Notes: a model not told the origin generated them from the sequence alone. Shown: positions 9,295-19,243, counted from the stretch's first letter. The stretch is 64,000 nt of DNA from CBDEVH01 sp965243565 (GCA_965243565.1 OZ251571.1:1612001-1676000), one strand, 5' to 3'. A program made the numbers and translations.

Positions 9295-10182
9295 ATGCAA
9301 GGATGTGCTTTTATTGATTCAAAATTTGTCGAATTAGCCGACGCAAAAATATCATTATTTGATTGGGGGTTTTTACATTCCGACGCCACTTATGATGTTG
9401 TCCATGTACACAAAGGCGCGTTTTTTCGCCTAGACTGTCATCTCAATCGATTTCAAAACAGCATGGAAAAACTACGTTTGTCAATTCCCTATAACAAACA
9501 ACAAATTCAGTCCATACTAACGGATTGTGTTACTAAAAGCGGATTGCGCGATTCGTATGTCGAAATGATTGCCACCCGAGGATTCCCCAAAGTCGGTTCT
9601 CGTGATCCTCGAGAATGCACCAACCAATTCTATGCGTTTGCCATTCCCTATATTTCGATAACAAAAGAAGACGAAGGTTTACACCTAATTATTAGCCAAC
9701 AACAGCGAATTCCACCAGCCTGTATTGACCCAAAAATAAAAAATTATCATTGGTTAGATATGGTGATGGGGCAATTCGAAGCCTATGAAAAAGGCGGGCA
9801 AAACGCAGTACTGGTTGACGATAAAGGATTTATAAAAGAAGGTCCTGGCTTTAATATTTTTATTATCACCAATCAAACCCTATCAACACCAGAATCGGGC
9901 GTGCTATCTGGCATCACCCGTCAAACAGCGATGGAAATTAGCCACACTATCGGCTTAGAGGTAAAGCAACAAGCCATTACCGCCAATGACTGTTACAATG
10001 CCGACGAAATTTTTATTACCAGCACAGCAGGTGGCATTATGCCCGTTATAAAAATCGATGAACAAAGCATTGGCAACGGACAACGCGGAAAAATAACCCA
10101 ACAATTACAACAACACTACTGGCAATTACACCAAAAATCGCATTACCGCATTAATATCGATTACGACTCCACCATAACATAA
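9295..10182 (+). CDS. Class IV (BCAT/D-amino-acid type) PLP aminotransferase
   Basis: The 295-residue fold-type IV aminotransferase shows the family order: GFLHSDATYDV near residue 27, RFQNSMEKL, the PLP-lysine segment KIKNYHWLDMVMGQ near 145-160, EGPGFNIFII (the PLP-binding E-G-x-x-x-N region) and TSTAGGIMPV near the C-terminus. This family contains branched-chain, D-alanine, aminodeoxychorismate-lyase and R-selective amine transaminase members. The HSDATYDVVHV segment resembles the amine-transaminase-like group, but the substrate is not proven. It starts 5 bp after tolA with AGAGG before the ATG, so it is probably in the tol operon at the place of tolB. Confidence 0.85.
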   Translation: MQGCAFIDSKFVELADAKISLFDWGFLHSDATYDVVHVHKGAFFRLDCHLNRFQNSMEKLRLSIPYNKQQIQSILTDCVTKSGLRDSYVEMIATRGFPKVGSRDPRECTNQFYAFAIPYISITKEDEGLHLIISQQQRIPPACIDPKIKNYHWLDMVMGQFEAYEKGGQNAVLVDDKGFIKEGPGFNIFIITNQTLSTPESGVLSGITRQTAMEISHTIGLEVKQQAITANDCYNADEIFITSTAGGIMPVIKIDEQSIGNGQRGKITQQLQQHYWQLHQKSHYRINIDYDSTIT

Positions 10183-10259
10183 CCGTTATAACAACCGCAA
10201 TACCATCGTTGTAGTATTATAAAAAAATTGTTATTTATTCAATAATAGATAAACTGTAA

Positions 10260-10291
10260 CACCTGTTTTTAACAGTGATTAAAAATAGGTG
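10260..10291. terminator. Hairpin between convergent genes
   Basis: A 13-bp stem with one mismatch (CACCTGTTTTTAA, 6-nt loop, TTAAAAATAGGTG) lies between the aminotransferase (+) and the lipoprotein (-). Its A/T-rich arms could terminate transcription from both sides. Confidence 0.55.
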
Positions 10292-10320
10292 TACATCCAT
10301 ATACTACTAATTAGCGTAGG

Positions 10321-10710
10321 TTAGTTTCTTTCAAGAGGAAGAATAATTTGCGTGGGATATTTATTCATCGCACCGCTGGCAGCATCAATACCAACTCCGA
10401 TAATACCTCCAAAAATTAAATTACCGAATGCCATTCCTTCAAACTCAGAATCTGTATTGACTATTTTTTCTTTATACCCGTCTTTATTACAGGTAATCAT
10501 TAGATGGTCTTTGTCTTTTTCTATTGACAACGATAATGGGGTTGCAAACGACTCATAGAGAGTTTCTCCATCACGCATTATCGAGCATATCGCACCAGTA
10601 GGGTCGGTATCAAACAGTATAGTTTGATCGCTGCCTTTTACAATAGTTGCACAACCCGTTGTTAGAAGAAACGATGCTATAAGCCCTCCTTGTAAAATTT
10701 TATTTTTCAT
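10321..10710 (-). CDS. PEGA-like surface lipoprotein
   Basis: The 129-residue lipoprotein has a signal peptide and lipobox LTTGC (Cys near residue 20), followed by ATIVKGSDQTI, a common start in small Gram-negative lipoproteins with a PEGA-like beta domain (TDPTGAICSIMRDGETLY, then TPLSLSIEKDKDHLMITC). A Gly-rich hydrophobic segment near 95-113 (FGNLIFGGIIGVGIDAASGA) may be membrane-associated. The function is unknown. It is monocistronic as far as can be seen. Confidence 0.8.
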   Translation of the reverse strand: MKNKILQGGLIASFLLTTGCATIVKGSDQTILFDTDPTGAICSIMRDGETLYESFATPLSLSIEKDKDHLMITCNKDGYKEKIVNTDSEFEGMAFGNLIFGGIIGVGIDAASGAMNKYPTQIILPLERN

Positions 10711-10818
10711 AAATATTATTCCTTTTTTTAAATTAATATATTCAATGACAATGACATTAAGAACATTTTTCTAATAGATATTCTACCATACCCGTTTTTA
10801 TGACATCGGCTCAATTGG

Positions 10819-10932
10819 TCAGAATACCGCTTTACCGTGCACTGCTGGATAATCCACCAAGGCTTTAAACAAACTCCATACCCCATACCACACCAAACAC
10901 AGCATCAAATACAGCAAACAAATCAACCGCAT
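10819..10932 (-). CDS. Small putative membrane peptide downstream of putA (37 aa)
   Basis: A 37-codon ORF begins with ATG 15 bp after the putA stop on the same strand. The first 27 residues are strongly hydrophobic (RLICLLYLMLCLVWYGVWSL), then a short polar tail. It looks like a single-pass membrane peptide, but there is no strong Shine-Dalgarno sequence and no family recognised, so it could be chance. Confidence 0.4.
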   Translation of the reverse strand: MRLICLLYLMLCLVWYGVWSLFKALVDYPAVHGKAVF

Positions 10933-10947
10933 GATTTCGACTATTCG

Positions 10948-13900
10948 TTAAAATTCACCACTCACCAATAGGGTGGCATTGCCTCCTGCAGCGGTGGTAT
11001 CGGCACAAATATGTTGCTCACTACATACCTGTGTCTTGTCTGGAATCCCAGTGATTAAAGCAATAATAGCACCAGAACGATTAGCCAATACCTGATCATA
11101 GGCACTCGCAAGCGTTACATCACCCCACCATATAACACCACCGAAATTTTGCAATTGGGCTAAATGTGCTGCCAACAAAGCACCGTTGGTGCCAACGGCT
11201 ACGCCACCTGCTTGGTTAACCGCTTTTATTTGTTGTTCGACAAAAACAGCACCGGGACCCGCACAAATAATAGGCAAACGCGGAAATATCGACCATTGAT
11301 TAAGTTCACCAGTAGGTCCCGGCATAACAACAAAATCACCTGTGCTCTCCTGCTTTGTTAAATTAATTTGGTTTTGCAAGGTGGTTAAATCACATTCAGC
11401 ATTCCATTGGTGTGCCGATAAATCTGCAATCGTTGGTGATTGTGTTTGCCCTAAACGTAATAGATATAAAGGACCGCCGGCTTTAGGTCCAGTACCCGAT
11501 AACCCCTCTCCACCAAATGGCTGACTCCCAACAACCGCTCCGATTTGATTGCGATTAATGTAGATGTTACCTGCTCGTATTTTTTCAGACAGCGATTGCA
11601 CACGATCGTTAATTCTGCTTTGAATACCAAATGTTAAACCATAGCCACTTGCATTAATCTGTTCAATCACGCCATCGATTTCGTCAGCAGTAAAAGTTGC
11701 AACATGTAAAACAGGTCCAAAAACTTCCTGTTTAATATCGGCAATACCATTAACTGAAATAAGTGTTGGTGCAATAAAATAACCCTGTTCAGGTGGCAAC
11801 GTTTCAAACATAACAGTACCCAATTGACGAGCAGCATTAATATAAGTCGTTATATTTTGTTGTGCATTGGCGTTAATAACCGGTCCACTATCGGTACTTA
11901 ACTGCCATGGATTGCCCATGCGTAATTCTTTCATCGCACCAATCAGCATAGAATAAAATTCTTCTGAAATATCCTGCTGCACATACAAACAACGCAACGC
12001 ACTGCACCGTTGTCCAGCAGATTGAAAGGCGCTTTCTATAACAGCAGTAACGGCTTGTTCGAGCAATGCAGTGCTATCGATTATCATCGCATTTAAACCA
12101 CCAGTTTCGGCAATCAACGGTGTTGCTGGTGCTAAATTGGTTGCCATACACTTCCGAATTTTTTTGGCAGTAGCGGTTGAACCAGTAAAAACAACACCAT
12201 CAACACGAGAGTCAGAAACAAGTTTTTCGCCAATATCACCTGCGGCTGGCAATAATTGTAGTGCATTAAATGGCACGCCGGCTTGATGCAGCAAACCAGT
12301 CGCATAATGGGCAATCAACGGCGTTAGTTCAGAAGGTTTGGCTACAACAGCATTACCAACAGCAAGACACGCTGCTATTTGTCCTGTAAAAATTGCCAGC
12401 GGAAAATTCCATGGCGAAATACAAATTACTCGTCCCAATGCTTTCTTATTGGGAATCATCACCGCATAGTAACGTAAAAAATCTACGGCTTCACGTATTT
12501 CGGCAACAGCATCAGCAAGCGTCTTACCCGATTCACGTGCCAGCAATGCAAAAATTTCGCCGGTATTTTCTTCGTATAAATCCGCCGCACGATTTAAAAT
12601 AGCAGTGCGTTCCACCGAGCAACATTGCCAGCATGTCGCCCCGCTTAGTGCGGCATTAACATCACTGTCAACTGCCCATATTACCTCACCCACTCGGTCA
12701 TCTGGCATTACCGGATTAATAATAGGAGTGCTTGTATTGCTGCCCTCATTGCCTTTATTGTCTTCTTTGCCTTCATTGTGCTTGTGGGCAATGAGTGGCA
12801 GTGCAAGCCATTGCGCTTTTTTATAGGGTATTCTGGCTTGTTCTATGGCTTGTAGTGTTGGGCGATCATTCAGGTCAAAGCCTTTCGAATTTTGACGTTC
12901 GGGGTAAAATAAATTCGCGCCGCTGGTTACTGTTGCTTTCAAAATTCTCCACTGAGTAAAGGGATCTTCTACTACTTTTTCTGGTGCAATGCCAACATCC
13001 AACAGCTGATTGACAAAACTGCTATTCGCTCCATTTTCAAGCAAACGCCGTACCAAATACGCCAATAAATCTCTATGTGCACCAACCGGTGCATAGACAC
13101 GGCAGCGAGTATTGTGGGTGGTATGAACAATATCGTGTAGTGCCTCACCCATGCCATGCAAACGCTGAAACTCAAATTTTGATTTTAAATCAGTTGGTAA
13201 TTCAGCAATAATTGCCGCTACTGTGTGCGCATTGTGAGTCGCAAATTGTGGGTAAATTCTATCTGTCATCGTCAGCAACTTACGCGCATTGGCAATATAC
13301 GAAATATCAGTCGCAGCCTTGCGCGTAAAAACCGAGAAATCTGCCAAACCTTGAACCTGTGCTCGTTTGATTTCGGTATCCCAATACGCCCCCTTGACCA
13401 ACCGCACCATTATTTTTCGTTGTAATTTTCCGCTTAAATCATATAACCAATCAATGACATAACTCGCACGCTTACTATAGGCTTGCACGACAATTCCAAA
13501 ACCATCCCACTGTGCCAGTTCAGGCAATACCAACACTTTTTCGATAATATCCAATGACAATTCCAATCTATCCTGCTCTTCTGCATCGATATTAATCCCC
13601 ATATTGGCAGATTTTGCGAGCATGACCAATGCACGTAAACGAGGCAATAAAGTTTCCATAACACTGTCTTTTTGTGCCTCTTCATAGCGTGGATGTAAGG
13701 CAGATAATTTAATAGAAATACCGGGGTTTTCGTAAACACTGCGATTTGTACAAGCATCGGCAATGGCAACAATAGCACGAGAATAAGACAAATAATAGCG
13801 GTTGGCATCGGCATCGGTACGGGCTGCCTCACCCAACATATCGTAAGAATAGGTATAGCCTTGCTTTTCTAGTATTTGAGCACGCACCATTGCACTATTA

Positions 13901-14460
13901 ATAGTTTCGCCCAAAATAAACTGCCTCCCGATTTCTTTCATCGCACGAGACACAGCCACACGGACAACAGGCTCGCCCAAACGACGCATGACATTGCGTA
14001 AATTACCAACAATACCCGGAGGCGTTTCTTGTAGCACCTTGCCAGTTAACATCAAAGCCCATGTCGATGCATTAACCATAGGCGATGTAGAATGCCCTAA
14101 ATGTTTGCTCCAATTAGACGACGCCACCTTGTCTTCAATTAAAGCGTCAATTGTATCGCTGTCGGGCACACGCAATAACGATTCCGCCAAACACATCATC
14201 GCAATACCCTCATCCGTAGAAAGCCCGTATTCCGATAAAAATATTTCTATCAAACCCGGTTTGGCGTGGGTGCGAATTTGCTGAACCCAAGCAGCAGAAG
14301 CCTCAACTATGCGTTGACATTGCTCACTATTTAACCCTGCCTGTGCAATCAAATCTTCAACCAACTGCGTTTGTGGCAAGTAGGTACTCTGCCATACCAA
14401 ACGACGGCTTTTTAAATCAATCGATGCTGTACCCATAGTCATATGCCTTTTCCTTGACAT
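10948..14460 (-). CDS. putA: Bifunctional proline dehydrogenase / L-glutamate gamma-semialdehyde dehydrogenase
   Basis: Oxidises proline to glutamate in two steps with substrate channelling at the inner membrane. The 1170-residue protein lacks the N-terminal ribbon-helix-helix repressor domain of E. coli PutA. Order: helical arm, proline dehydrogenase barrel (to about 540; IMVRLVKGAYWDTEIKRAQ is the FAD-site region), a low-complexity linker at about 557-580 rich in N, E, G and K, the aldehyde dehydrogenase (about 590-1040; LIAETGGLNAM with the catalytic Glu and FQSAGQRCSALRC with the nucleophilic Cys near 817), and a C-terminal ALDH-superfamily domain ending DTTAAGGNATLLVSGEF. The last element marks a type B PutA. 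It is monocistronic except for the small ORF behind it. Confidence 0.97.
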   Translation of the reverse strand: MSRKRHMTMGTASIDLKSRRLVWQSTYLPQTQLVEDLIAQAGLNSEQCQRIVEASAAWVQQIRTHAKPGLIEIFLSEYGLSTDEGIAMMCLAESLLRVPDSDTIDALIEDKVASSNWSKHLGHSTSPMVNASTWALMLTGKVLQETPPGIVGNLRNVMRRLGEPVVRVAVSRAMKEIGRQFILGETINSAMVRAQILEKQGYTYSYDMLGEAARTDADANRYYLSYSRAIVAIADACTNRSVYENPGISIKLSALHPRYEEAQKDSVMETLLPRLRALVMLAKSANMGINIDAEEQDRLELSLDIIEKVLVLPELAQWDGFGIVVQAYSKRASYVIDWLYDLSGKLQRKIMVRLVKGAYWDTEIKRAQVQGLADFSVFTRKAATDISYIANARKLLTMTDRIYPQFATHNAHTVAAIIAELPTDLKSKFEFQRLHGMGEALHDIVHTTHNTRCRVYAPVGAHRDLLAYLVRRLLENGANSSFVNQLLDVGIAPEKVVEDPFTQWRILKATVTSGANLFYPERQNSKGFDLNDRPTLQAIEQARIPYKKAQWLALPLIAHKHNEGKEDNKGNEGSNTSTPIINPVMPDDRVGEVIWAVDSDVNAALSGATCWQCCSVERTAILNRAADLYEENTGEIFALLARESGKTLADAVAEIREAVDFLRYYAVMIPNKKALGRVICISPWNFPLAIFTGQIAACLAVGNAVVAKPSELTPLIAHYATGLLHQAGVPFNALQLLPAAGDIGEKLVSDSRVDGVVFTGSTATAKKIRKCMATNLAPATPLIAETGGLNAMIIDSTALLEQAVTAVIESAFQSAGQRCSALRCLYVQQDISEEFYSMLIGAMKELRMGNPWQLSTDSGPVINANAQQNITTYINAARQLGTVMFETLPPEQGYFIAPTLISVNGIADIKQEVFGPVLHVATFTADEIDGVIEQINASGYGLTFGIQSRINDRVQSLSEKIRAGNIYINRNQIGAVVGSQPFGGEGLSGTGPKAGGPLYLLRLGQTQSPTIADLSAHQWNAECDLTTLQNQINLTKQESTGDFVVMPGPTGELNQWSIFPRLPIICAGPGAVFVEQQIKAVNQAGGVAVGTNGALLAAHLAQLQNFGGVIWWGDVTLASAYDQVLANRSGAIIALITGIPDKTQVCSEQHICADTTAAGGNATLLVSGEF

Positions 14461-14496
14461 TAATAATCGATAAATCTTCTACTTTATATAGTGCTA

Positions 14497-15498
14497 TCAT
14501 GATTGTTTAAGAGCTTTTTTCACTTGTTTATCAAAATCAGAATTAATTTTTTGCCCTTTGTTAAATACATCGTATTCACAAAACGCTTTTTGTTCGGCCT
14601 CTATATTTTAAACTACTCCTTGAGTGTTTAAAACTTTAAAATCATTAAATTCTAAAAACTTATTTACTGATGTTGCAAATTGTTCCATAGTGAATGAATT
14701 GCTTTTTTCTATTTGATTCTCTATATAATCAAAATACGATGAAACAGTTCTCTCTAGCTTTTTAATATCTGGTGTTGATAGATAATTTTTTGCAACAGTA
14801 GTGTCGGATTTTAAAATTCTCCCTGCGGGTGCATTTTTCCAAGTTGTCAACCCCATATTGTGCTTAGTCTTATCTGCTGTGGCGTAAATAATTTCGGCAG
14901 CTGTTTTTTCTGAAATAGCGTAGTGAAACTTGTTTTGAACGGTAGCATAAAATTGTCTCGTTACATCACTTTTGGGGTCATAATTAATGCTGCATTCGGC
15001 AAAAATATCAGTGATTTGTTGATATATTCTTCGCTCACTTGTACGAATTGAACGGACTTTTTCTAATAATTCCTGAAAATAATCTTTACCAAAATATTGC
15101 CCATTTTTTAACCGCTGTTCATCCAATGCAAAGCCTTTAATAATATATTCTTTAAGCGTTTGGGTCGCCCATATTCTAAACTGAGTTGCCTGCTTTGAAT
15201 TAACTCTATAACCAACCGCAATAACGGCATCAAGATTATAATATTTAGTTTTGTAGATTTTGTGGTCTGCGGCAGTTGTTTCCAAAATGGAAATAACTGA
15301 ACTTTCTACTAACTCGCCACTTTCAAAAATATTATTTAAATGCTTACTGATAGCGGGAACCCCAATAAAAAAGAGCTCTGCTATTTTCTTTTGAGTAAGT
15401 CAGATGGTTTCATTTTGTAGAAAAACCTCAATTTTGACATCACCGCCGGGGGTGGTATAAAGCAAAAATTGGGCATCTGTAATGCCTTTATTCTCCAT
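14497..15498 (-). pseudogene. RhuM-family protein, two in-frame stops
   Basis: Read in one frame from ATG 15498 to TGA 14497 this is a 333-residue RhuM-type protein: FLLYTTPGGDVKIEVFLQN, then a helix-turn-helix-like LTQKKIAELF segment, KYYNLDAVIAVGYRVNS, FRIWATQTLKEYIIKG and a C-terminal NKGQKINSDFDKQVKKAL. Two stop codons break it: TGA at 15400-15402, where TGG (Trp, before LTQKK) is expected, and TAA at 14608-14610, 37 codons before the natural end. The longest intact piece is 14608-15285 (225 codons). RhuM proteins accompany restriction-modification and virulence islands; their biochemical role is not established. Confidence 0.82.
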
Positions 15499-15541
15499 AA
15501 AAATCTTTTGTCAATTTTGGTCGGATTCACTAATATCAAAT

Positions 15542-15898
15542 GCTTTTTTGAGGGTTGTATTATTCATAAGCTCCTATATTCATAAATTAGAATATCAGAC
15601 AAAGGCAAGCAAATATTCTACTCGTAAAATTAATCATACCATTTTATTATAGTATGATAACCCGAATACAAATAATCAATTTTTATTCTTTGATTCTGAA
15701 AAAATTCATTTTACGGCGATTTACAACCCTACGGCAAACAAGGCATTAAAGATAACATCTTAAATCACTTCAGAGAAGTATCATTGCTTATAATTTTGGC
15801 AATCACATTGGGGGAATTATGCAAAGGTCTAAAAGTAATAATTTGGCATTATTATCTACAGCGTAAACTGATATTAGACTTTAGTATAATATGGTTTG
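15542..15898. repeat. 357-bp direct repeat upstream of the first ankyrin gene (copy A)
   Basis: This segment is the same length as, and differs at only a handful of positions from, 20901-21257, with no indels. It starts inside the 5' end of a mod gene (minus-strand ATG at 15567, of which only nine codons match the mod start) and runs to the ankyrin start codon. The stretch 15568-15895 holds no gene of its own apart from the ankyrin promoter at its right end. Confidence 0.93.
15885..15890 (+). promoter_or_regulatory. -10 element TATAAT abutting the ankyrin start (leaderless arrangement)
   Basis: A perfect TATAAT ends 8 nt before the ATG at 15899. Transcription would start at about the first base of the coding region, implying a leaderless mRNA, and there is no Shine-Dalgarno sequence. 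The same arrangement occurs at 21244, 23482, 25630 and 27682 before the other four ankyrin genes. No convincing -35 hexamer is visible. Confidence 0.6.
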
Positions 15899-18142
15899 AT
15901 GAAAGTACTTTTATTATTATTTTTTATTACCTTATTTGCAACAGCAAATGCTCAAGAATGTGATGATGAATATCCAAGTTGTTTTGACATCAATTGGGAA
16001 ACAGCAACTCCCAAAGACATTGCTGATATTGACCCTAACAACACGGCTTCATATAAGTTAACACCACTGCACTATGCGGCAAAATGGAGTGGGAATCCAA
16101 AAGTCATTCAACTATTAATCGATAAGGGTGCCAATGTCAGGGCTAAAAGTTATGGTGGAGAAACATCTCTACATTGGGCTGCACTCCATAACAAAAACCT
16201 AAAAGTCATTCAACTATTAATCGATAAGGGTGCCGATGTACATAATAAAGATAATGAGGGAAGTACCTCTTTACATTGGGCTGCAGGTCATTTGGCATCC
16301 TATAACAAAAATCCAGAAGTCATTCAACTATTAATTGATAATGGCGCTGATGTAAACAATAAAAATATCTATGGAGTCATTCCTTTATATGAGGCAGTAG
16401 AATATAAAAATGACCCGGAAATCATTCAACTATTAATTGATAAGGGTGCCGATGTAAATAATAAAAGTTATTTTGGAGATACTATAATAAAGGATGCAAT
16501 CGATAATAAAAATCCAAAAGTCATTCAACTATTAATCGATAATGGTGCTGATGTTGATGTAAATGATAAAGATAGAATAGAAAAAATCCTACTTGCAGCG
16601 GCAAGCACTCAAGAATGTGATTATTATAAAGATCCCAATTGTTTTGGCATTAATTGGGAAACAGCAACACCCAAAGACATTGCTGATATTAATCCCAAAA
16701 ACACTGCTTTAAATAAGCGAACACCACTGCACTATGCGGCAAAATGGAGTGGTAATCCAGAAATTACTCAACTGCTTATTGATAATGGCGCCGATGTATA
16801 TAGTAAAGATAATAATGGAAATACACCTTTATATTATGCCGCCAATAACAAGAATCCAGAAGTTATTCAACTGCTTATCGATAAGGGCGCCGATGTACAT
16901 GACAAAAATGAAAGTGGACAAACACCTTTATATTGGGCATTAAATAACAAGAATCTCGAAGTTATTCAACTGCTTATCGATAATGGCGCCGATGTTCATT
17001 ATAAAGATAATTATGGAAATACACTTTTACATGATGCGGCAATGCACAATAAAAAATCAGACGTTATGCAACTGCTTATCGATAAGGGTGCCGATGTAAA
17101 GGCTAAAAATGATGATGGCAGAACACCTTTACATGCGGCAATGCGTAATAAAAAATCAGACGTTATGCAACTGCTTATCGATAAGGGTGCCGATGTAAAG
17201 GCTAAAGATGATTATGGAAATACACCTTTACATGCGGCAGGCAATAACAAAAATCTCGACGTTATTCAACTGCTTATTGATAAGGGTGCCGATGTAAATG
17301 CTAAAAGTTATGGCGGAGATACACCTTTACATTCGGCTGCACGCCATAACAAAAACCCAGAAGTCATTCAACTGCTTATCGATAAGGGTGCCGATGTACA
17401 TTATAAAAATAAAGATGGCGAAGCACTTTTACATTTAGCAGGAAGATTTAACAAAAATCCTGAAGTTATCCAACCACTTATTGATAATGGTGCCGATATT
17501 CATAGTAAAGATAACGATGGCGCAACACCTTTACATAATGCAGCATATTATAACTTTAATCCAAGAGTTATTCAACTGCTTATTGATAAGGGTGCCGATG
17601 TAAAGGCTAAAGATGATGATGGCAGAACACCTTTACATTCGGCAGCAGTCATTAATACAAATCCAGAAATTATTCAACTGCTTATCGATAATGGTGCCTA
17701 TGTAAAGGCTAAAGATGATCATGGGAATATACCCTTACATTTTGCTGCACTCTTTAACAAAAATCCAGAAGTTATTCAACTGCTTATCGACAATGATTCC
17801 GATATACATGACAAAGATATTGATGGAAAAACACCTTTATATTGGGCGGCAGGCAATAACGAGAATCCAGAAGTTATTCAACTATTAATTGATAATGGTG
17901 CCGATGTAAAGGCTAAAAATGATGATGGAAATACCCCCCTACATTGGGCTGCATTCTCTAACAAAAACCCAGAAGTTATTCAACTGCTTATCGATAATGG
18001 TGCCAATGTTTTTGCACTAAACGATGGTTTTGTTATCCCTTATTTTTATGCTCTTGGAGCATTTTTATCTGGTAAAGATTCAAATTTTGATAAGGTTAAC
18101 ATCATTACAAAACAAATGCGTTACGTATTATTTCGCATATAA
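15899..18142 (+). CDS. Secreted ankyrin-repeat protein, paralog 1
   Basis: The 747-residue protein has an N-terminal signal peptide (MKVLLLLFFITLFATANA, cleavage before QEC) and about 18 ankyrin repeats of 33-34 residues with the core VIQLLIDKGADV and TPLHWAA. Architecture: a mature N-terminus with two Cys (QECDDEYPSCFDINWE), five repeats, an inserted linker that repeats the N-terminal motif (QECDYYKDPNCFGINWE), about 13 repeats, then a non-repeat tail ending MRYVLFRI. Ankyrin repeats mediate protein binding; an exported ankyrin protein could act in the periplasm or outside the cell, and a host target is inference. I chose ATG 15899 over TTG 15896. Unlike paralogs 2-5 it is separated from the array by the mod/toxin debris. 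Confidence 0.9.
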   Translation: MKVLLLLFFITLFATANAQECDDEYPSCFDINWETATPKDIADIDPNNTASYKLTPLHYAAKWSGNPKVIQLLIDKGANVRAKSYGGETSLHWAALHNKNLKVIQLLIDKGADVHNKDNEGSTSLHWAAGHLASYNKNPEVIQLLIDNGADVNNKNIYGVIPLYEAVEYKNDPEIIQLLIDKGADVNNKSYFGDTIIKDAIDNKNPKVIQLLIDNGADVDVNDKDRIEKILLAAASTQECDYYKDPNCFGINWETATPKDIADINPKNTALNKRTPLHYAAKWSGNPEITQLLIDNGADVYSKDNNGNTPLYYAANNKNPEVIQLLIDKGADVHDKNESGQTPLYWALNNKNLEVIQLLIDNGADVHYKDNYGNTLLHDAAMHNKKSDVMQLLIDKGADVKAKNDDGRTPLHAAMRNKKSDVMQLLIDKGADVKAKDDYGNTPLHAAGNNKNLDVIQLLIDKGADVNAKSYGGDTPLHSAARHNKNPEVIQLLIDKGADVHYKNKDGEALLHLAGRFNKNPEVIQPLIDNGADIHSKDNDGATPLHNAAYYNFNPRVIQLLIDKGADVKAKDDDGRTPLHSAAVINTNPEIIQLLIDNGAYVKAKDDHGNIPLHFAALFNKNPEVIQLLIDNDSDIHDKDIDGKTPLYWAAGNNENPEVIQLLIDNGADVKAKNDDGNTPLHWAAFSNKNPEVIQLLIDNGANVFALNDGFVIPYFYALGAFLSGKDSNFDKVNIITKQMRYVLFRI

Positions 18143-18320
18143 CAAAGGTTTTAAAAAAAGAAAAATTGAAATGAGTATAAGAAATTATGAATTATACAAA
18201 GGTCTCAATCTAATAAAACTATCTTCATGAGATTACCCTTTCATCTATATCCATATAAAATAACTAAACAACTCTTTTAAAGACTGTTTCAGTATACCTT
18301 TATACAGATTAAAATTTCCC

Positions 18321-18424
18321 TAGTGGGTGTGAAAGATAAGTGCAGTTTGTTAGTGCAAAGAGGCACAATGCAAGAGAGAGAGAAAATTTAATTAACTAAA
18401 TATCTTAGCGTTATTCATATGTCG
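18321..18424 (-). pseudogene. Duplicate 5' fragment of the 18461-19090 lipoprotein gene
   Basis: About 100 bp here nearly repeat 18990-19092, the signal-peptide region of the neighbouring lipoprotein gene (MNNAKIF start to the region after the lipobox). The copy carries a stop codon after residue 8 and an expanded CTCTCT tract, so it is a broken fragment. The rest of 18143-18460 holds nothing else I can identify. Confidence 0.75.
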
Positions 18425-18460
18425 TATTGTTAATAATGTTTTCATTAAAAAATATTATTG

Positions 18461-19090
18461 TCAATTAAATATTATTGTCAATTTTTCAATAGAAAATAAT
18501 TTATCTGAAGTATCTTCTAAAGAATCAAGAATATCTGCTTCTTTCACCTTGCTAATGTCTAACAACGATTTTACGCATAAAGTACCCTCTGGTTGAATAC
18601 ATTCATCTGAAATATCAAACCCTTTTTTATTTAGATTACCTTTCATTCGATTAATATCTAATAAAAAAATATCAAACCCTTTAGGTGTTTTCTTCATGTG
18701 TCCTGTAAAATAAAATTTTTTATTACTAGAATCTTTAGTCTTTTCGCAATTCTTTTCAAAAGAACAGGTTTGAATAGAATCTGTAAAAAAATTTATAAAC
18801 GTATCATCACCTATTTTTGAAAGTGAGAACAAAACCTTTTGCATATAAGTTTCACCCTGTATTAGCAATACACGCCCCTCATAAACACCTGCTGTTTTAG
18901 TCTTATCTACAATTAAATAAGCTCTCTCTTTTTCACTTCCAATCGTTACTTTCGACCAACCCACAACTTCATTATCATCAAGGATTAAATCCCCTAGTGG
19001 GTGTGAAAGATAAGTGCAGTTTGTTAGTGCAAAGAGGCACAATGCAAGAGAGAAAAATTTAATTAACCTAAATATCTTAGCGTTATTCAT
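18461..19090 (-). CDS. Lipoprotein, possible immunity partner of the upstream toxin tail
   Basis: The 209-residue protein has a signal peptide and lipobox FALTNC (Cys near residue 26), then a soluble domain with a likely disulfide-rich middle (TCSFEKNCEKTKD, ECIQPEGTLC). No family is recognised. It lies just downstream of, and on the same strand as, the polymorphic-toxin C-terminal fragment (19244-19771). Immunity genes occupy that place, and inner-membrane or periplasmic lipoproteins can act as immunity proteins. A minus-strand TATAAT-like sequence near 19230 could give it its own promoter. The assignment as immunity protein rests on position only. Confidence 0.6.
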   Translation of the reverse strand: MNNAKIFRLIKFFSLALCLFALTNCTYLSHPLGDLILDDNEVVGWSKVTIGSEKERAYLIVDKTKTAGVYEGRVLLIQGETYMQKVLFSLSKIGDDTFINFFTDSIQTCSFEKNCEKTKDSSNKKFYFTGHMKKTPKGFDIFLLDINRMKGNLNKKGFDISDECIQPEGTLCVKSLLDISKVKEADILDSLEDTSDKLFSIEKLTIIFN

Positions 19091-19243
19091 ATGTCAGATT
19101 ATTAATATAGGTTTGAATCGCAATATTTTCTGGTGCCCCCAAAATGGAAAATCAGATTTAAAACCAATGACACCCTTATCATTACTAAAAATTACAAGAG
19201 AATTTGGATTACTACCCATAACGTTAGAGCCTTTGAAATTATA

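Noticed and set aside
15400..15402. TGA at a Trp position in RhuM as a sign of recoded TGA
   Set aside because: Other genes here end normally with TGA (for example ruvB), and the same pseudogene also contains TAA.
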